A stretch of 64,000 bases of DNA, taken from positions 1,506,008 to 1,570,007 of the forward strand of contig ML133373.1 of NCBI GenBank assembly GCA_003864495.1, in the 5' to 3' direction. This DNA comes from Nemopilema nomurai. Lineage: Eukaryota > Cnidaria > Scyphozoa > Rhizostomeae > Rhizostomatidae. The number at the start of each line of letters is the position of its first letter. The first letter of the stretch is position 1. The notes below the pieces were generated by a model. It made no database searches and was not told the DNA's origin. It saw nothing but the letters and a program-made list of their open reading frames with translations. Shown piece by piece: positions 25,025-35,839 of the stretch. The position numbers were made by a program, and so were the translations under genes.

Positions 25025-26162
25025 GGTAACACTCTTCGCCAGCAAGACTCCAATTTGTGATCAAGATCTATTTGACTTTTTAGCTAAATCTTGATTTATT
25101 TGTTTCCTGTTCTATCATTTTTTCCAACTTCCACCAGAGCACCTTATTCCATTTGCGTTCCCCTAATATGTTAGCCCTAGAGGTCACTTGGTCGGGTTAA
25201 AGGTCAAAATTAGTGTTAAAGGTGACACTGTTGTTTATGCATTCTGTCACACAATACCTGTAATCATTAGACGTTCAGTTTTTGGGATTGTTAGCAAACT
25301 GTATTTGAAGCACAGTTATTTTCAATCCGCCAAAGAGCTATTTATAACTGAAGTACCCTGAATTGTATCTGTTCCACCTACAAATGAAACCATTGCTATT
25401 CCCTTCATTCTGACGCTTTGGCCTTTCTGATCACCGACGCATCGATACATTTGTGACCCAAGTATTAGCTAGCCTAATTTTTGTGTGGCCTAATTGCTGG
25501 ATCGTTGTTTGTGTTTCAACGAACGAAGACAGGATTGTTTACATGCTGAGTCACCACGGACTGAATTATTGATGCACTCTTCTGACGGCCTACAGAATGT
25601 ATTCATCTTAAACCAGACTTAAGTTTACTGCTTGTGATCTGCATAAACTGACGCGTAAACTAGTGCAAGTATATCATGCGCCATCCAAAGAAGGTGTGCG
25701 CCAACCAAAGAAGGTTTAGGCCACATGCAAGAAATGATTTTCGCGCCTTCAGCACCGCATGCTCACACTTTTCCAGGAAAACCGTTTTGGATATTTCACG
25801 GATGCTTACTTTGAATGGTGCTTCTTCGAAGGTGTTGAATTTCGTATCAACCGCTTCAACTGTTTGGTGCGATTTGCTCACTAGCTACATGTCTTTGTTT
25901 ATAATTTCTGTTCACAATTGTAACAGGTTCAGCGGGTTTCCAGTTGAAAATAATTAATGAACACCAGGATATCTTTTCCAGTTCCCATTTCTCAACGGGA
26001 AATTAGTTGTCATACCTTATTTTTTCTCATCAAATAAAGTACTTTTTTGCTATGTTTGGGATGTGAGACGATTTTCCAGCTTAATGCGCTGGTGTGTCTA
26101 GCCCAAGTGGATTAGAATTAGATTTCCTTCAAAGTTCCTGTAGAATACTCGACTTCGGCAAC
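25025..26162. other. Intergenic region between astacin and the intronless gene
   Basis: No gene is recognised. An AATAAA at 26033-26038 could serve the astacin transcript, but it is about 1 kb from the stop. The region must also hold the 5' UTR and promoter of the next gene. Its base composition is AT-rich, in contrast to the coding frame that follows. Confidence 0.4.
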
Positions 26163-28619
26163 ATGAGGATGCGATCGCTATTTTTCGTTGCACTTTTGAC
26201 ACTGGTGGAGTTTGTGGATATTGGTACTGCGAGTAAAATGTCTGCAGAGATTGCCGCAAGAAGGATCGGCTACAGTGCTTCTGCTATTCTCCCTGCAAAT
26301 GGCGGGCCTTTCTCCACTGCTTCGTCGATTGTTGCGGCTCTGTCGAAAGTCACGGAAGGTCGATACGACGAAGCAATGGACGACCTGTACGCTGCGGTGG
26401 CGACAATTGCCAACTACATCATTGACGATCGATTTCTCTACATGATTGGCAAAGACGCCATCGACAGCATAGGCCTAAGCAAGAAGTTCACCGAGACGCG
26501 AGAGGCCTTCGCCAACTACAACCGAGCCCTGTTTACTCATCTCTTTGAGCTTCAAGAAGGCACAGATCGAAAGAAGACGCTCCTACAAATGAACAAGGCC
26601 ATGTACTTCATTAAAAGAGCCTTCTCTGATGAGATCTTCAAGGTTAGTGATAAATCAAAGATTGCTAAGAAAATGAGAAAGCTTAAAGATTGGGGCGAGA
26701 CGAATGATGTCTCTGGCATTGTATCGTTCGCGTTCGACGTCATCGCCCTGCGGGTTAGTTTACAATTGCTGCGTGAAGCTGTTGACGAGCACGACCCGAT
26801 CTTCATCGCCTCGCACTGCCTCGGGTTGAGCGCGGGAATCATCGGGATTGACAATTTTGTGGCTGCTGTTAAGGGTGATATAAGAGTTTTGGACTACAAT
26901 GGGATGATGGTAGGGGCTCTTATGAACGTGGCAGTCACCTTTTTAAACATTCATAAACAGAGGCAGTTCACCGAAAACGAGTCTAAGGTCCGAATTCACT
27001 TCGAAAGCAAAACGGCAATCCAGACATTGGGAGAGCATTCCCGGAAACAACTGAGGAAGCTGGAAATGCTGATGTCCAATCAAGGGTTGCTACTTAACGA
27101 CTTGTATGTTGTCAACCAGGGTGTCCTCCCGAAATGGGGGATTCTCTATGGAGAGGATCGAGGCGCACTGCAATTTGGGGCTTTCAAAAATGGCAGTGAG
27201 GGCGACTCCCCGCTTTACAGGAAAGAAGACAGCTCGGATATATTTCTTGTAGCTGGGAAGCCGCGACGGGTGCGCAAAGCCGAGCAGCCGAATGCGGACG
27301 GAGAAACAGAAATAGTTGGGTTCGATTTTTATGGGACGTTCTCTCATGGCTACCCATACCGAGGCAGCACCATAATTGTGTCGACCGAAAACATAAACAC
27401 GCATAAGTACCGTTTGAACAGCTTGAAGATCAACACATGCCTTAGCAAGCATTGGTACCACCCCAACGACCTTTTGCTGTTCACTGATATGATGAACATC
27501 GAAAAAGGCGAGACAATCGACGTGAGCCTAGGGAAGGGGGACGACTCGATCATTATCAGTGGGATGCTGGGGCAGTTTAACAACGCGAGTGAGGGGCTGT
27601 TGAGCGCTGACCTAGGCAGTGGGCTGAATACGCTGTCATTCGAAGGCATGAGCCATAACAGAACGGACATCAAGGGCATCTTCTTTGACTCCAAGGACGG
27701 CAAGCTGAGTTATTTTCACGGCTTGGATGCCAAGCTGCATAATATTGGGGTTGTCCAGCCCGTGCATGTTCTATTCGGGTCCCCCTTCAACGATTACGTC
27801 ATCCTATTTGGGGTTGATACTGGGAACCCGAATGGGCATGACTTCACCATCATACAACGGTCAGGGAAGAATTTCTACGAGATCGATATCGATCAAGTGA
27901 TGGCTTCAACGCCGAAAAGACAGTTTAAAGTCATTGACAATAGCAACAAGGTGCCTACGATTGTCATAAGAACCTCGAACAACATCACGAGGAATGAGCT
28001 TGTCTTTGTTGGCAACGTCTTCAAGGTGTTTCAAAGGAAGAACGAAAATGAGGCAGTCAAGGCTATTGTATCAGTGCACATCATTTCCAAAGACGTTCCT
28101 GTGATAAAAATTGTGGATTCCTACGACAATTCGATAATGGAGGACATCAAAAGCAACTTCTTAGGCCCGGAGTATGTGAAAGGGTTGAGTATTGCGAGCG
28201 AGGGGGTCTCAGGAGTCAACGGTTCAGATTTGAATGACGTCTGTGTCCTAGAATGTAAGAAGGTTGGAAGGAACAAGAGCCCGGAGACTGTTGTTGTCGA
28301 CTTGGGGCATGGAGAAGATGTCATCGTTCTGAAGGACAGTACGTTTATGGAGCCTTGTGGGATTAATAGCGAAGATTACAAAGTCTGGCTGGAGCCGAAA
28401 TTCGATAATGTGACCAACGGAGCTGGCAGCGAAGATTGGTTTTTGAAAGTAGAACGCAAGGGTCACGTGTTCAGGACGTATCTACTTACGAACGTGGAAA
28501 AGATCGTCAATGCGTTTGGGTCTCTGATTGTAAACCTAATGAACGAAAAGCGGATAACTACCAACTTGTTGACGACCTACATATCTGTGACGTCACACGA
28601 GATAGGTCTCTTCAAGTAA
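26163..28619 (+). CDS. Intronless secreted protein of unknown function with RTX-like motifs
   Basis: Single open frame of 818 residues from the first ATG (A at -3); the longer frame from 26094 starts at a GTG and is not preferred. I do not recognise the protein. Residues 1-24 form a signal peptide (RSLFFVALLTLVEFVDIGTAS). Residues ~25-310 look alpha-helical, with two hydrophobic segments (around IFIASHCLGLSAGIIGI and GMMVGALMNVAVTFL). The C-terminal half looks beta-rich and repeats a glycine/aspartate pattern: LGKGDDSIIISG (~456), LGSGLNTLSFEG (~483), LFGSPFNDYVILFG (~537), LGHGEDVIVLKD (~713). This resembles degenerate GGxGxDxLx nonapeptides of RTX beta-rolls. About eight N-glycosylation sequons fit secretion, and there are few cysteines. 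Lack of introns and higher GC than its neighbours suggest transfer or retroposition. A helical-plus-beta-roll layout occurs in some bacterial cytolysins, but no toxin activity can be claimed. Confidence 0.8.
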   Translation: MRMRSLFFVALLTLVEFVDIGTASKMSAEIAARRIGYSASAILPANGGPFSTASSIVAALSKVTEGRYDEAMDDLYAAVATIANYIIDDRFLYMIGKDAIDSIGLSKKFTETREAFANYNRALFTHLFELQEGTDRKKTLLQMNKAMYFIKRAFSDEIFKVSDKSKIAKKMRKLKDWGETNDVSGIVSFAFDVIALRVSLQLLREAVDEHDPIFIASHCLGLSAGIIGIDNFVAAVKGDIRVLDYNGMMVGALMNVAVTFLNIHKQRQFTENESKVRIHFESKTAIQTLGEHSRKQLRKLEMLMSNQGLLLNDLYVVNQGVLPKWGILYGEDRGALQFGAFKNGSEGDSPLYRKEDSSDIFLVAGKPRRVRKAEQPNADGETEIVGFDFYGTFSHGYPYRGSTIIVSTENINTHKYRLNSLKINTCLSKHWYHPNDLLLFTDMMNIEKGETIDVSLGKGDDSIIISGMLGQFNNASEGLLSADLGSGLNTLSFEGMSHNRTDIKGIFFDSKDGKLSYFHGLDAKLHNIGVVQPVHVLFGSPFNDYVILFGVDTGNPNGHDFTIIQRSGKNFYEIDIDQVMASTPKRQFKVIDNSNKVPTIVIRTSNNITRNELVFVGNVFKVFQRKNENEAVKAIVSVHIISKDVPVIKIVDSYDNSIMEDIKSNFLGPEYVKGLSIASEGVSGVNGSDLNDVCVLECKKVGRNKSPETVVVDLGHGEDVIVLKDSTFMEPCGINSEDYKVWLEPKFDNVTNGAGSEDWFLKVERKGHVFRTYLLTNVEKIVNAFGSLIVNLMNEKRITTNLLTTYISVTSHEIGLFK

Positions 28620-30828
28620 GAGGCAACTGTCTTTGGTAATCAGAAACCATGCTTTAGATTTTAGTTAGGGCCTGGCGTGTTTGCGCGAAGGCGTGATTCA
28701 GTCACGTGTTTCTTCAAGACCAAGCAGTTACCTTAGTGTGTTTACGGCCTGACCTTTCTTCGGAAAACGCAGCCGTGTCTCTCTACCAGAAGCCCATACT
28801 TATAGGTATGAGCAATACGATATGGTGCTCAGAGCTTCGATAATGCTTTGCTGAAATGAATAGATACTTGTATTTAAATACGATAAAAATATGCCCGTGA
28901 TGTTCAGAGTGTGATATTTGATGTAGTACTGATATAAGTTTATTTTAATTCGCGCCCTTGTTTCGTGACAGAAGCATGCTAATGCAAATCTATAATATTT
29001 GACAGTTGCCCATCTTTTCTCAAAGCTACCTGATGTAGACAGAAGGGTTTATTTCAAATAAATGAAAATGATAAATTTACATGAATCCTGCGTGGAGTTA
29101 ATCCACTTTGGTAATTTAAAACATTACTTCAAGCCTCGTTCTGACGGATTTTTCTAGGCGGAAACTTTTAGGCCCATGTGCGTATCAGCGAGACTTTAAT
29201 CAAATAGATGCACCTCAATGAGACTTGCAGCTCACTGGCATTTGCTAATGTTCTATTTATGTTTATTTGACATTAAGAAATATAGATGGTGGTCAGTAAT
29301 TATCAATATCAGTAAGTATCAAGCAGTTAATAGTTTCGACATTCGGTAAAGTGAGCAGCATGGCTTTTAGTCATGTGATCAATCTACATGCCACTGACCA
29401 AATTCGTAACCAGAATAGCTGGTTTTTGATCAAGCTTAATGACAACGTTTTGGCGAATATTTAAATATTAAAAAAGAATAATTTTCAATATCCAGCCCAT
29501 AATTGCAAATGACGGAGGCTGTAGTTTTGCATCCACAATACCTTATGAGGACTTGACTCCCAAAGCTTTTTATGATTCTGATGAGGGTTCGGGTTCCCAC
29601 TGTAGGTTTCCTGTGCGCTGCTTCTAGGAGCACATTTAGTGAGGCACGGACAAGAATTCCCTGGAATCGTGCTAACTCAGGATTTTCGAGAATCAACTTT
29701 GCCTGGCTCTAGAGTGTATGCGCCAGCTCACAACGTGTTCATATCATCAGACTGCCTAGCATGACCAACTTGGAACACTCTTCAAAATTTCTCTTTAGAG
29801 GACCAATGGCTCAGCTCTGTCACAAGAATATTCGGTTTAGCCTACAATTCAACATGCTGCCAAAAGATACTTGAAATACTGGTCTCACTAAGAAAACTGT
29901 GCGGAAATTTAAAGGCATCTCCCTTATTCTGTCGTGTACTTTGCATCACTAAGTTGCCAGGTATTGAAACAAAAGTTGAATTTGGTCACTACTTTGATGG
30001 CGAAGATGTTAATTCCAGTGACCTAAACAAAACCCTTTTCAAATGTTCAGTGCCCCTCTATCGTCGTTCCTTTGCGTCGTATATGACTACGCACAGTTGA
30101 CTTCAAAACAGGTGTGAGCCAGAAAGACTTAAGATCTGAATTGGTTCACTCGGTGTTTTCAACTCTGGGTCATTTTGTAAGCAAAAAATGATCGTCGATT
30201 CATTAACTCGTTTCAAGTTTTTGAAGCTCCTAAAACAGTGTTCTTAAGAGGCCAAATAAAAGGTCCCTGAGTGGCATAGACTCCTAAACCAGCAAAGATA
30301 TTGTGATAGAGCCACAGGCATTTTCTTTCTTTAATCCTGATGTGGTTTATGGAATTAACTTTTCCAATGGAGCAAAGGGCAACTAAACTTTTGGTCAGTC
30401 AACTTTGTCAATACTCAAGGTCCGGTTTCATATCTGTCCTGGACTGCTCTTTTTTATAAAATTTTGTTCTCACTTAAGCAGTGTTCTTGCATGTAGGCAA
30501 AAGTTGCATGCTCTTCCTTTGCCTTCAAAGACGCCCATTTGAAAGTCTCAATCATTTTAGTTTTTATCTTACTCGATTCTTGTCAAAATAAATGCAACGA
30601 ATCGTTACAATGATTCACTCGCTGGCGGAAAGTCCATCGCACGAAACCGAGGCTTCACATGAATTATGTTTGGAGAACTGGGAGGGTTCGGTCTGAAAGC
30701 TGAGAAATTTTGTGAAAAATGCGTTATTTGTTATAGAAGAGTTACTTTATCTTAAGTACCAGCTACAAGGATTTATTCTTAGTCAAAGAGATTACAGCTT
30801 ATCCTTCGTAGAAGTAGACTGTTGAACG
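28620..30828. other. 3' UTR and intergenic region before Ras
   Basis: No gene is recognised. AATAAA at 29057-29062, about 440 bases after the stop of the intronless gene, is a candidate polyadenylation signal. The last part should contain the Ras promoter and 5' UTR; no defined element was identified. The minus-strand frame at 29436-29696 resembles nothing known and is probably chance. Confidence 0.4.
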
Positions 30829-33800
30829 ATGACGGAGTACAAGTTAGTTGTTGTTGGAGGTGAGTAATACAGTTTCCTGTGTAATCTGTCTAGGCCCATT
30901 TGCTTTTCGTTGAATTAATATCTATTTTTTATATTTTAAGAACAGCTTGCTCTAAAATATCAAGGTTATGAGTACTCTTAACTTTTCGAGAAGTAAGCAG
31001 AGCGATCGTTATCCAGAATTGTGGATTCCATCACTGTTTACGTAGAGACGGGACTTGATAAGTGTCTGGAACGATGGAATACTTTAACTGGCGTGTGTCG
31101 AAACTGTGAAAGAAGTTTGATTTCGAACTTTTCATTTCAAAGAAACTATGAACAAATCCTAAGACAAATCAAGATTTTGATTTCTTTCCTTGAGATTAAG
31201 GAGTCAGTTATTGTCTGTTTTGACGTCAATATTGGCTTTAATCAAATGCAGTCCAAAATTTCCTCAATTTTCTATATTTAAATCTATTTGTCCAGCTTCT
31301 TCCCCATTATTCCATAGCACAATTTTCTGTTTTCAAGAGACTGTGTGACTGCAATTTACAAAGGCCGGATTTGCATGGTATCAAATGACTGATCTCTTTT
31401 GCAGGGACCTTTTATATCCATTTACAATAAATAGTTGTAAATCAAATGTTTACAAAAGGACAATTATTATCTTTTGCAGCTGGCGGTGTTGGAAAAAGTG
31501 CACTAACAATTCAGCTTATTCAAAACCAGTATGAGTCTGTTTATATCTTTTTTCTGATGAATGATAATGCATCTCTGATGTGGAATTATAGATGTATACC
31601 TATTCAGTGAGGTAGTGACTGCAGAGTAGGAAAGTAAAATAAATTTAGGTAGGGCAGATAGGTCACCCAGTTGAAAGACAATGGCAAAGAGAAATGCATG
31701 CAGTTTTGTTCAATGTTCTGGCATGTCCCATTTTGATGGCCTTTTTTCTGGGAATGTTAGTTGTTAAACTAGTAAGGATTTGGAAGAAAATTGTCCATGA
31801 TATTCTTTAAAGAAAACTTTATAACTGCAACATGGTTAGACCAAAATAGCCCCTTTCCTGAGAATGTACATTAATACTAATCCATATGTTTTTACGGGTT
31901 GGGATGTTTATTTGGTACTCAGAGTTTCACACTTGCTGTGATCAGTTGTAAAAACAACTCAAACAGTAGATATTATGGGTTGTTCAGACCAATGACTTTA
32001 ATAAACTTGCTGGAAACTGTTATCAACAAACCACAGCAGGAAATACTGATGGCATTCAGATTAACAATGTTTGTCAATCAATGTTGGCAGACAAAGGCAA
32101 AGAAAAACTTATCACTCTCTTGAAAATTAGGAACAAGCACGAGCAGCCCAGAACAAAAGTATTAATTTGGGTTCAAATCTAAAAGACCAGCTGTTCTAGA
32201 AGTCCAAAACAATACAATAGTGAATTAATTCACTAAATTGATCTAAAGTATTGCAATTTGAATCATGTTTTGAAGATAACTCAGTCTGAACAGGTTACGG
32301 CAAAATCAAAGGCAAAACATAACACTGAGTTGTGGAAGTTTATCACAGCATCCAGTCTAAACATACTCTTATGCTAGTCTTCATATTGTTGGAGATATTA
32401 GGTAATGAAATGCCTAATGTGTTTATTATTAGAAGACCATTAGTTATATATTAAAAGCGTAAGGGTTGGACAACAGTGCAAGTTCAGGTAGTGACCTATG
32501 TTATTAACAATAAAAGAAACTAGGGATATTTTTGTACATAGGATGTTGGCCATGTAAGGATTCTTCTATGCTGTTTGTATAGCACTAATGTTCGGCTATT
32601 TTTTGTAGTTTTGTTGATGAATATGATCCAACTATAGGTGAGTTTACATTTTTACTTGCGTTTGTCAATCATAGTGTTATTGTCTTTCACCTGCTTAATT
32701 AAAAAAAAATTCTTAGCTCTAACTCAAAATATCATGTGCAGTAAATGTTGAAATAACTTGCATGCCCTAAGAAGTTTCGTTTCAGCGCTTTATACTGCTT
32801 TGTGTATAAGTGGCTTTTTAAAAAGAGAAGCCTAGAAATTCTTTTGGATAAATCTTTTTGCTATGGTTGTTGAAGGACATGTATTTTCCTATTGATTTGA
32901 AGTGACCAAAGTCAAAATAGACTGTCAATTTGATGATTAATTCTATCTTTTTATTCCAGAGGATTCATATAGAAAGCAAGTTGTTATTGATGCAGAAACA
33001 TGTCTTCTTGTGAGTTTTTACCTGATATTACCAGCAGTAAACTTTTTATCAGTATGATAGATTATAACCTAGCAGGGAGAAAATAGGACATTAGTAGTCC
33101 TAAATTAGACTCACAGTCTTACACTTCTTCTCTGGGCTCTCTTTCAGTAACTTAATAGACTTAAAAAGAGGGCCAGATTGTTTATTAGAATTGCTTGGGG
33201 ATTAAAGGAACTCATGGCACTAAAGCTCGAGTGTCTCCAACATTGGCAATGATTCCAGCTCTGTTACATTATATATGTTATGTTATGTTTGAGTGTTTTA
33301 CTTTGAGGAAGTTGCATGGCAACTGTTCGGCTTTAGAAAATGGAAAGTTTCATATTTGGTCTATATTTATTTCTCAGGATAGGTTAATGTGATTTGATTC
33401 CTTGATTCCTTCATGCAGGATTAGGTATTCATCTTAGTTTCCTACCCACAAAAGATTTATATATGTATAAATGAGACATCATACATTACAGTATAATCAT
33501 CCAGAAACACAAGTCTGTGTGCTTCAAATTCAAATTATTGCAATAACTTGATGGTAAAACTAATGATGCTAGAAATTTTGTTGTGTAGTCACTTTTATAT
33601 ATTTTCAAGTATTTGTTTTCACTAGGATATCCTTGACACAGCTGGCCAAGAGGAATACAGGTTTTGATTTACCACTTACATTTTATCATGCAAAATACAG
33701 TGTTTAAAGGGTTTGCTTTTTGGGAATCAATTAAAAAAGCTTCTAAATACATAGATCATTACCAATTTGTAATTTCAGTCTTTGAACTTGTCATGTAAAT

Positions 33801-35668
33801 GAAGCACTTTCTGTGAAATGTATACAAAGTTCGGCTTGATGCAGCAGTATAGTTCTGAAATTGTATAAGTGAGTTGAATGAACTTTCTAGTAACATTATT
33901 TAAATAGCTGTCAAACGGGCTTCTTGTTAATATATTAATGTGCACTCTTAATAACCTCATTGAATTTGAGAGGGGGATACACCAATGTCATCCAATTTTC
34001 ACTAAGGTCTTCTTTGGGTAGAAAAAGTTAGGCATCAATTGTCAAGCTGGTTTTATGTAATCCGATTTGGTTATTTATATTTGAATATTCAAATTTTTAG
34101 ATGGTACATACTTGTGAACATTTCCGGAATCCTCTTTGATTTGATATAAAATAACTTACTTTGTTTCTCTTTTACTTTAGTGCTATGAGAGACCAATATA
34201 TGCGAACTGGTGAAGGATTTTTATGTGTTTTTGCAATAAACAATAGAAAATCTTTTGAAGATGTTGCAATGTATAGGGAACAAGTGAGTTTCTCAATATT
34301 TTTTTTGCAGTAGACATGACATGCTTATTCTTTGTGCATCCTCTTAAAGCATGCAAATTTACTTGGTTTTTGCTGGCAATTTTTTGTTTTAAGATGTAAC
34401 TACTGTAGAATTTCATTTATTTGAAGCCAAATAGGGATAAAGAAGTTATTCTTCACTAAGAAATATCACCAGAATTAATTAGGGATGGTGAAATTGTCGA
34501 TGATGAAAGTAGTGGTTAGCATATTTTGTGTGCATATTTGATACATATTAACTCTGGTTCTCCATTTAGCAATGCTTTCAGATTTTTTTACTTTCTTTCT
34601 TATCTTTTTTATATATGTAAAATGTATGATTGCATCTTTGAATTACAGATTCAGCGTGTCAAAGACAGAGACAATGTTCCTATTGTCTGTAAGTATTGTC
34701 TGCAACTAATTTAGGCTGATATTGCCTGTTGCTGTCCATAATAATGTTGGCATAGTATTCTACACATTAAATCATAACTGCTGTCTAAATCTTTGCTTGC
34801 CTGAAATTCATCTTAGATTGCTTGGATCAACATGCTTTATCGTGCTTGCCTTTTGATTCTTGAGCTCAGTAGATTTTGGGAACAATATTTAAATGCAGTG
34901 GGTTTTGAGAATGATATTCAAGCTCAGTCATTTTGGAGAATGGTATTTAAGCCCAGTAGGCTTGAAGAATGATGTTTAAGGTCTGTTAGTTTTCAATGTG
35001 ATATAGTTAAGTACAAAATTTTTAGATCCTTAAGGTAGGTAGGAAAAGAAACTTTTAAACTTTATTCTGTCTCCAGTGGCAGCCAACAAATGTGACCTGC
35101 CAAAGAGAGAAGTGTCTTCCCAAGATGCAAGACAAACTGCAAAAGAATTTTCTGTTCCAATAGTGGAAACATCAGCTAAAACACGACAAGGAGTGGTAAG
35201 TTCAACTTGCCACATGTTGGGATCCAGTTTTGACACTTATTTCAGTTTAGTTCCATTAATTTCATTCACAATTTGATACTTGCCTCTTGTCTCAGTTTTA
35301 TTCATTTGTTGTTTAGATCTCAGATCATCTGCAACACAAAACCAACTTCCTGTGTATTTTTTGTATTTTTACATCAACACATTTCTCACTTAATTTGTTT
35401 TGAATTTCTGTAGGAAGAAGCATTTTTTACGTTGGTCAGGGAGATACGAAAGGACGTAAGTGGAGAGAACATTTTTCATGATATTTATAATTCCGTTTTG
35501 TGCAAAAGATACTACTTGGATTTTTTTCTGGCCAGCTGGTTAGAAATATCATGTCGAAGTAGAATAACTGGGTTTGAATTTGATTCCCTGTGTTAATTTT
35601 AGAAAGAAAGACGTCGTCCCGAAAAGCAGAAACCACCAAAGGGAAAATTCAAGTGTGCTATCCTTTAA
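30829..35668 (+). CDS. RAS: Ras GTPase (H/K/N-Ras type)
   Basis: Membrane-anchored GTP switch that activates RAF, PI3K and other effectors downstream of receptors. Ten coding exons: 30829-30859, 31480-31528, 32609-32637, 32960-33009, 33626-33660, 34181-34283, 34649-34688, 35077-35195, 35414-35455, 35603-35668; all phases close to 187 residues. The motifs are canonical: [20 protein letters not shown] (P-loop, Gly12 and Gly13 intact), effector loop [29 protein letters not shown] (Gln61), NKCD and [10 protein letters not shown]. The hypervariable tail is strongly basic ([17 protein letters not shown]) and ends in a CAIL prenylation box. There is no second cysteine for palmitoylation, so membrane binding is probably of the KRAS4B polybasic type. 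Leucine in the last position usually favours geranylgeranylation. Introns are far more numerous than the three coding introns of vertebrate Ras genes. Confidence 0.97.
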
Positions 35669-35833
35669 TAGTGTTTTTGCGGTTTGTACTCTCCCTGTAT
35701 CTGGTGTGTAGAGAATTCACTTAGCGTATAATCAAATCAAGTTGAAGAAATAGTAGCGAAGATATTGTTAAAGCCAGCTATTAATATTAGTTATATTATT
35801 GCTATTGTACTATGTTTTCTTGTCGATTTATTT

Positions 35834-35839
35834 AATAAA
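35834..35839 (+). terminator. Ras polyadenylation signal
   Basis: AATAAA about 165 bases after the Ras stop codon, in an AT-rich context. It is the first such hexamer downstream and the likely 3' end signal. Confidence 0.65.

Noticed and set aside
24531..25064. 177-codon minus-strand open frame
   Set aside because: It overlaps the TSP1 exon of the astacin gene on the opposite strand and includes a 30-bp direct repeat; no domain is recognisable.
26094..26162. Upstream extension of the intronless gene by 23 codons
   Set aside because: That frame begins at a GTG. The first ATG at 26163 has an A at -3 and is followed directly by a signal peptide.
26163..28619. Calling the intronless gene a cytolysin or toxin
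   Set aside because: Only weak motif resemblance and general layout support it. No known toxin domain was recognised, so function was left unassigned.
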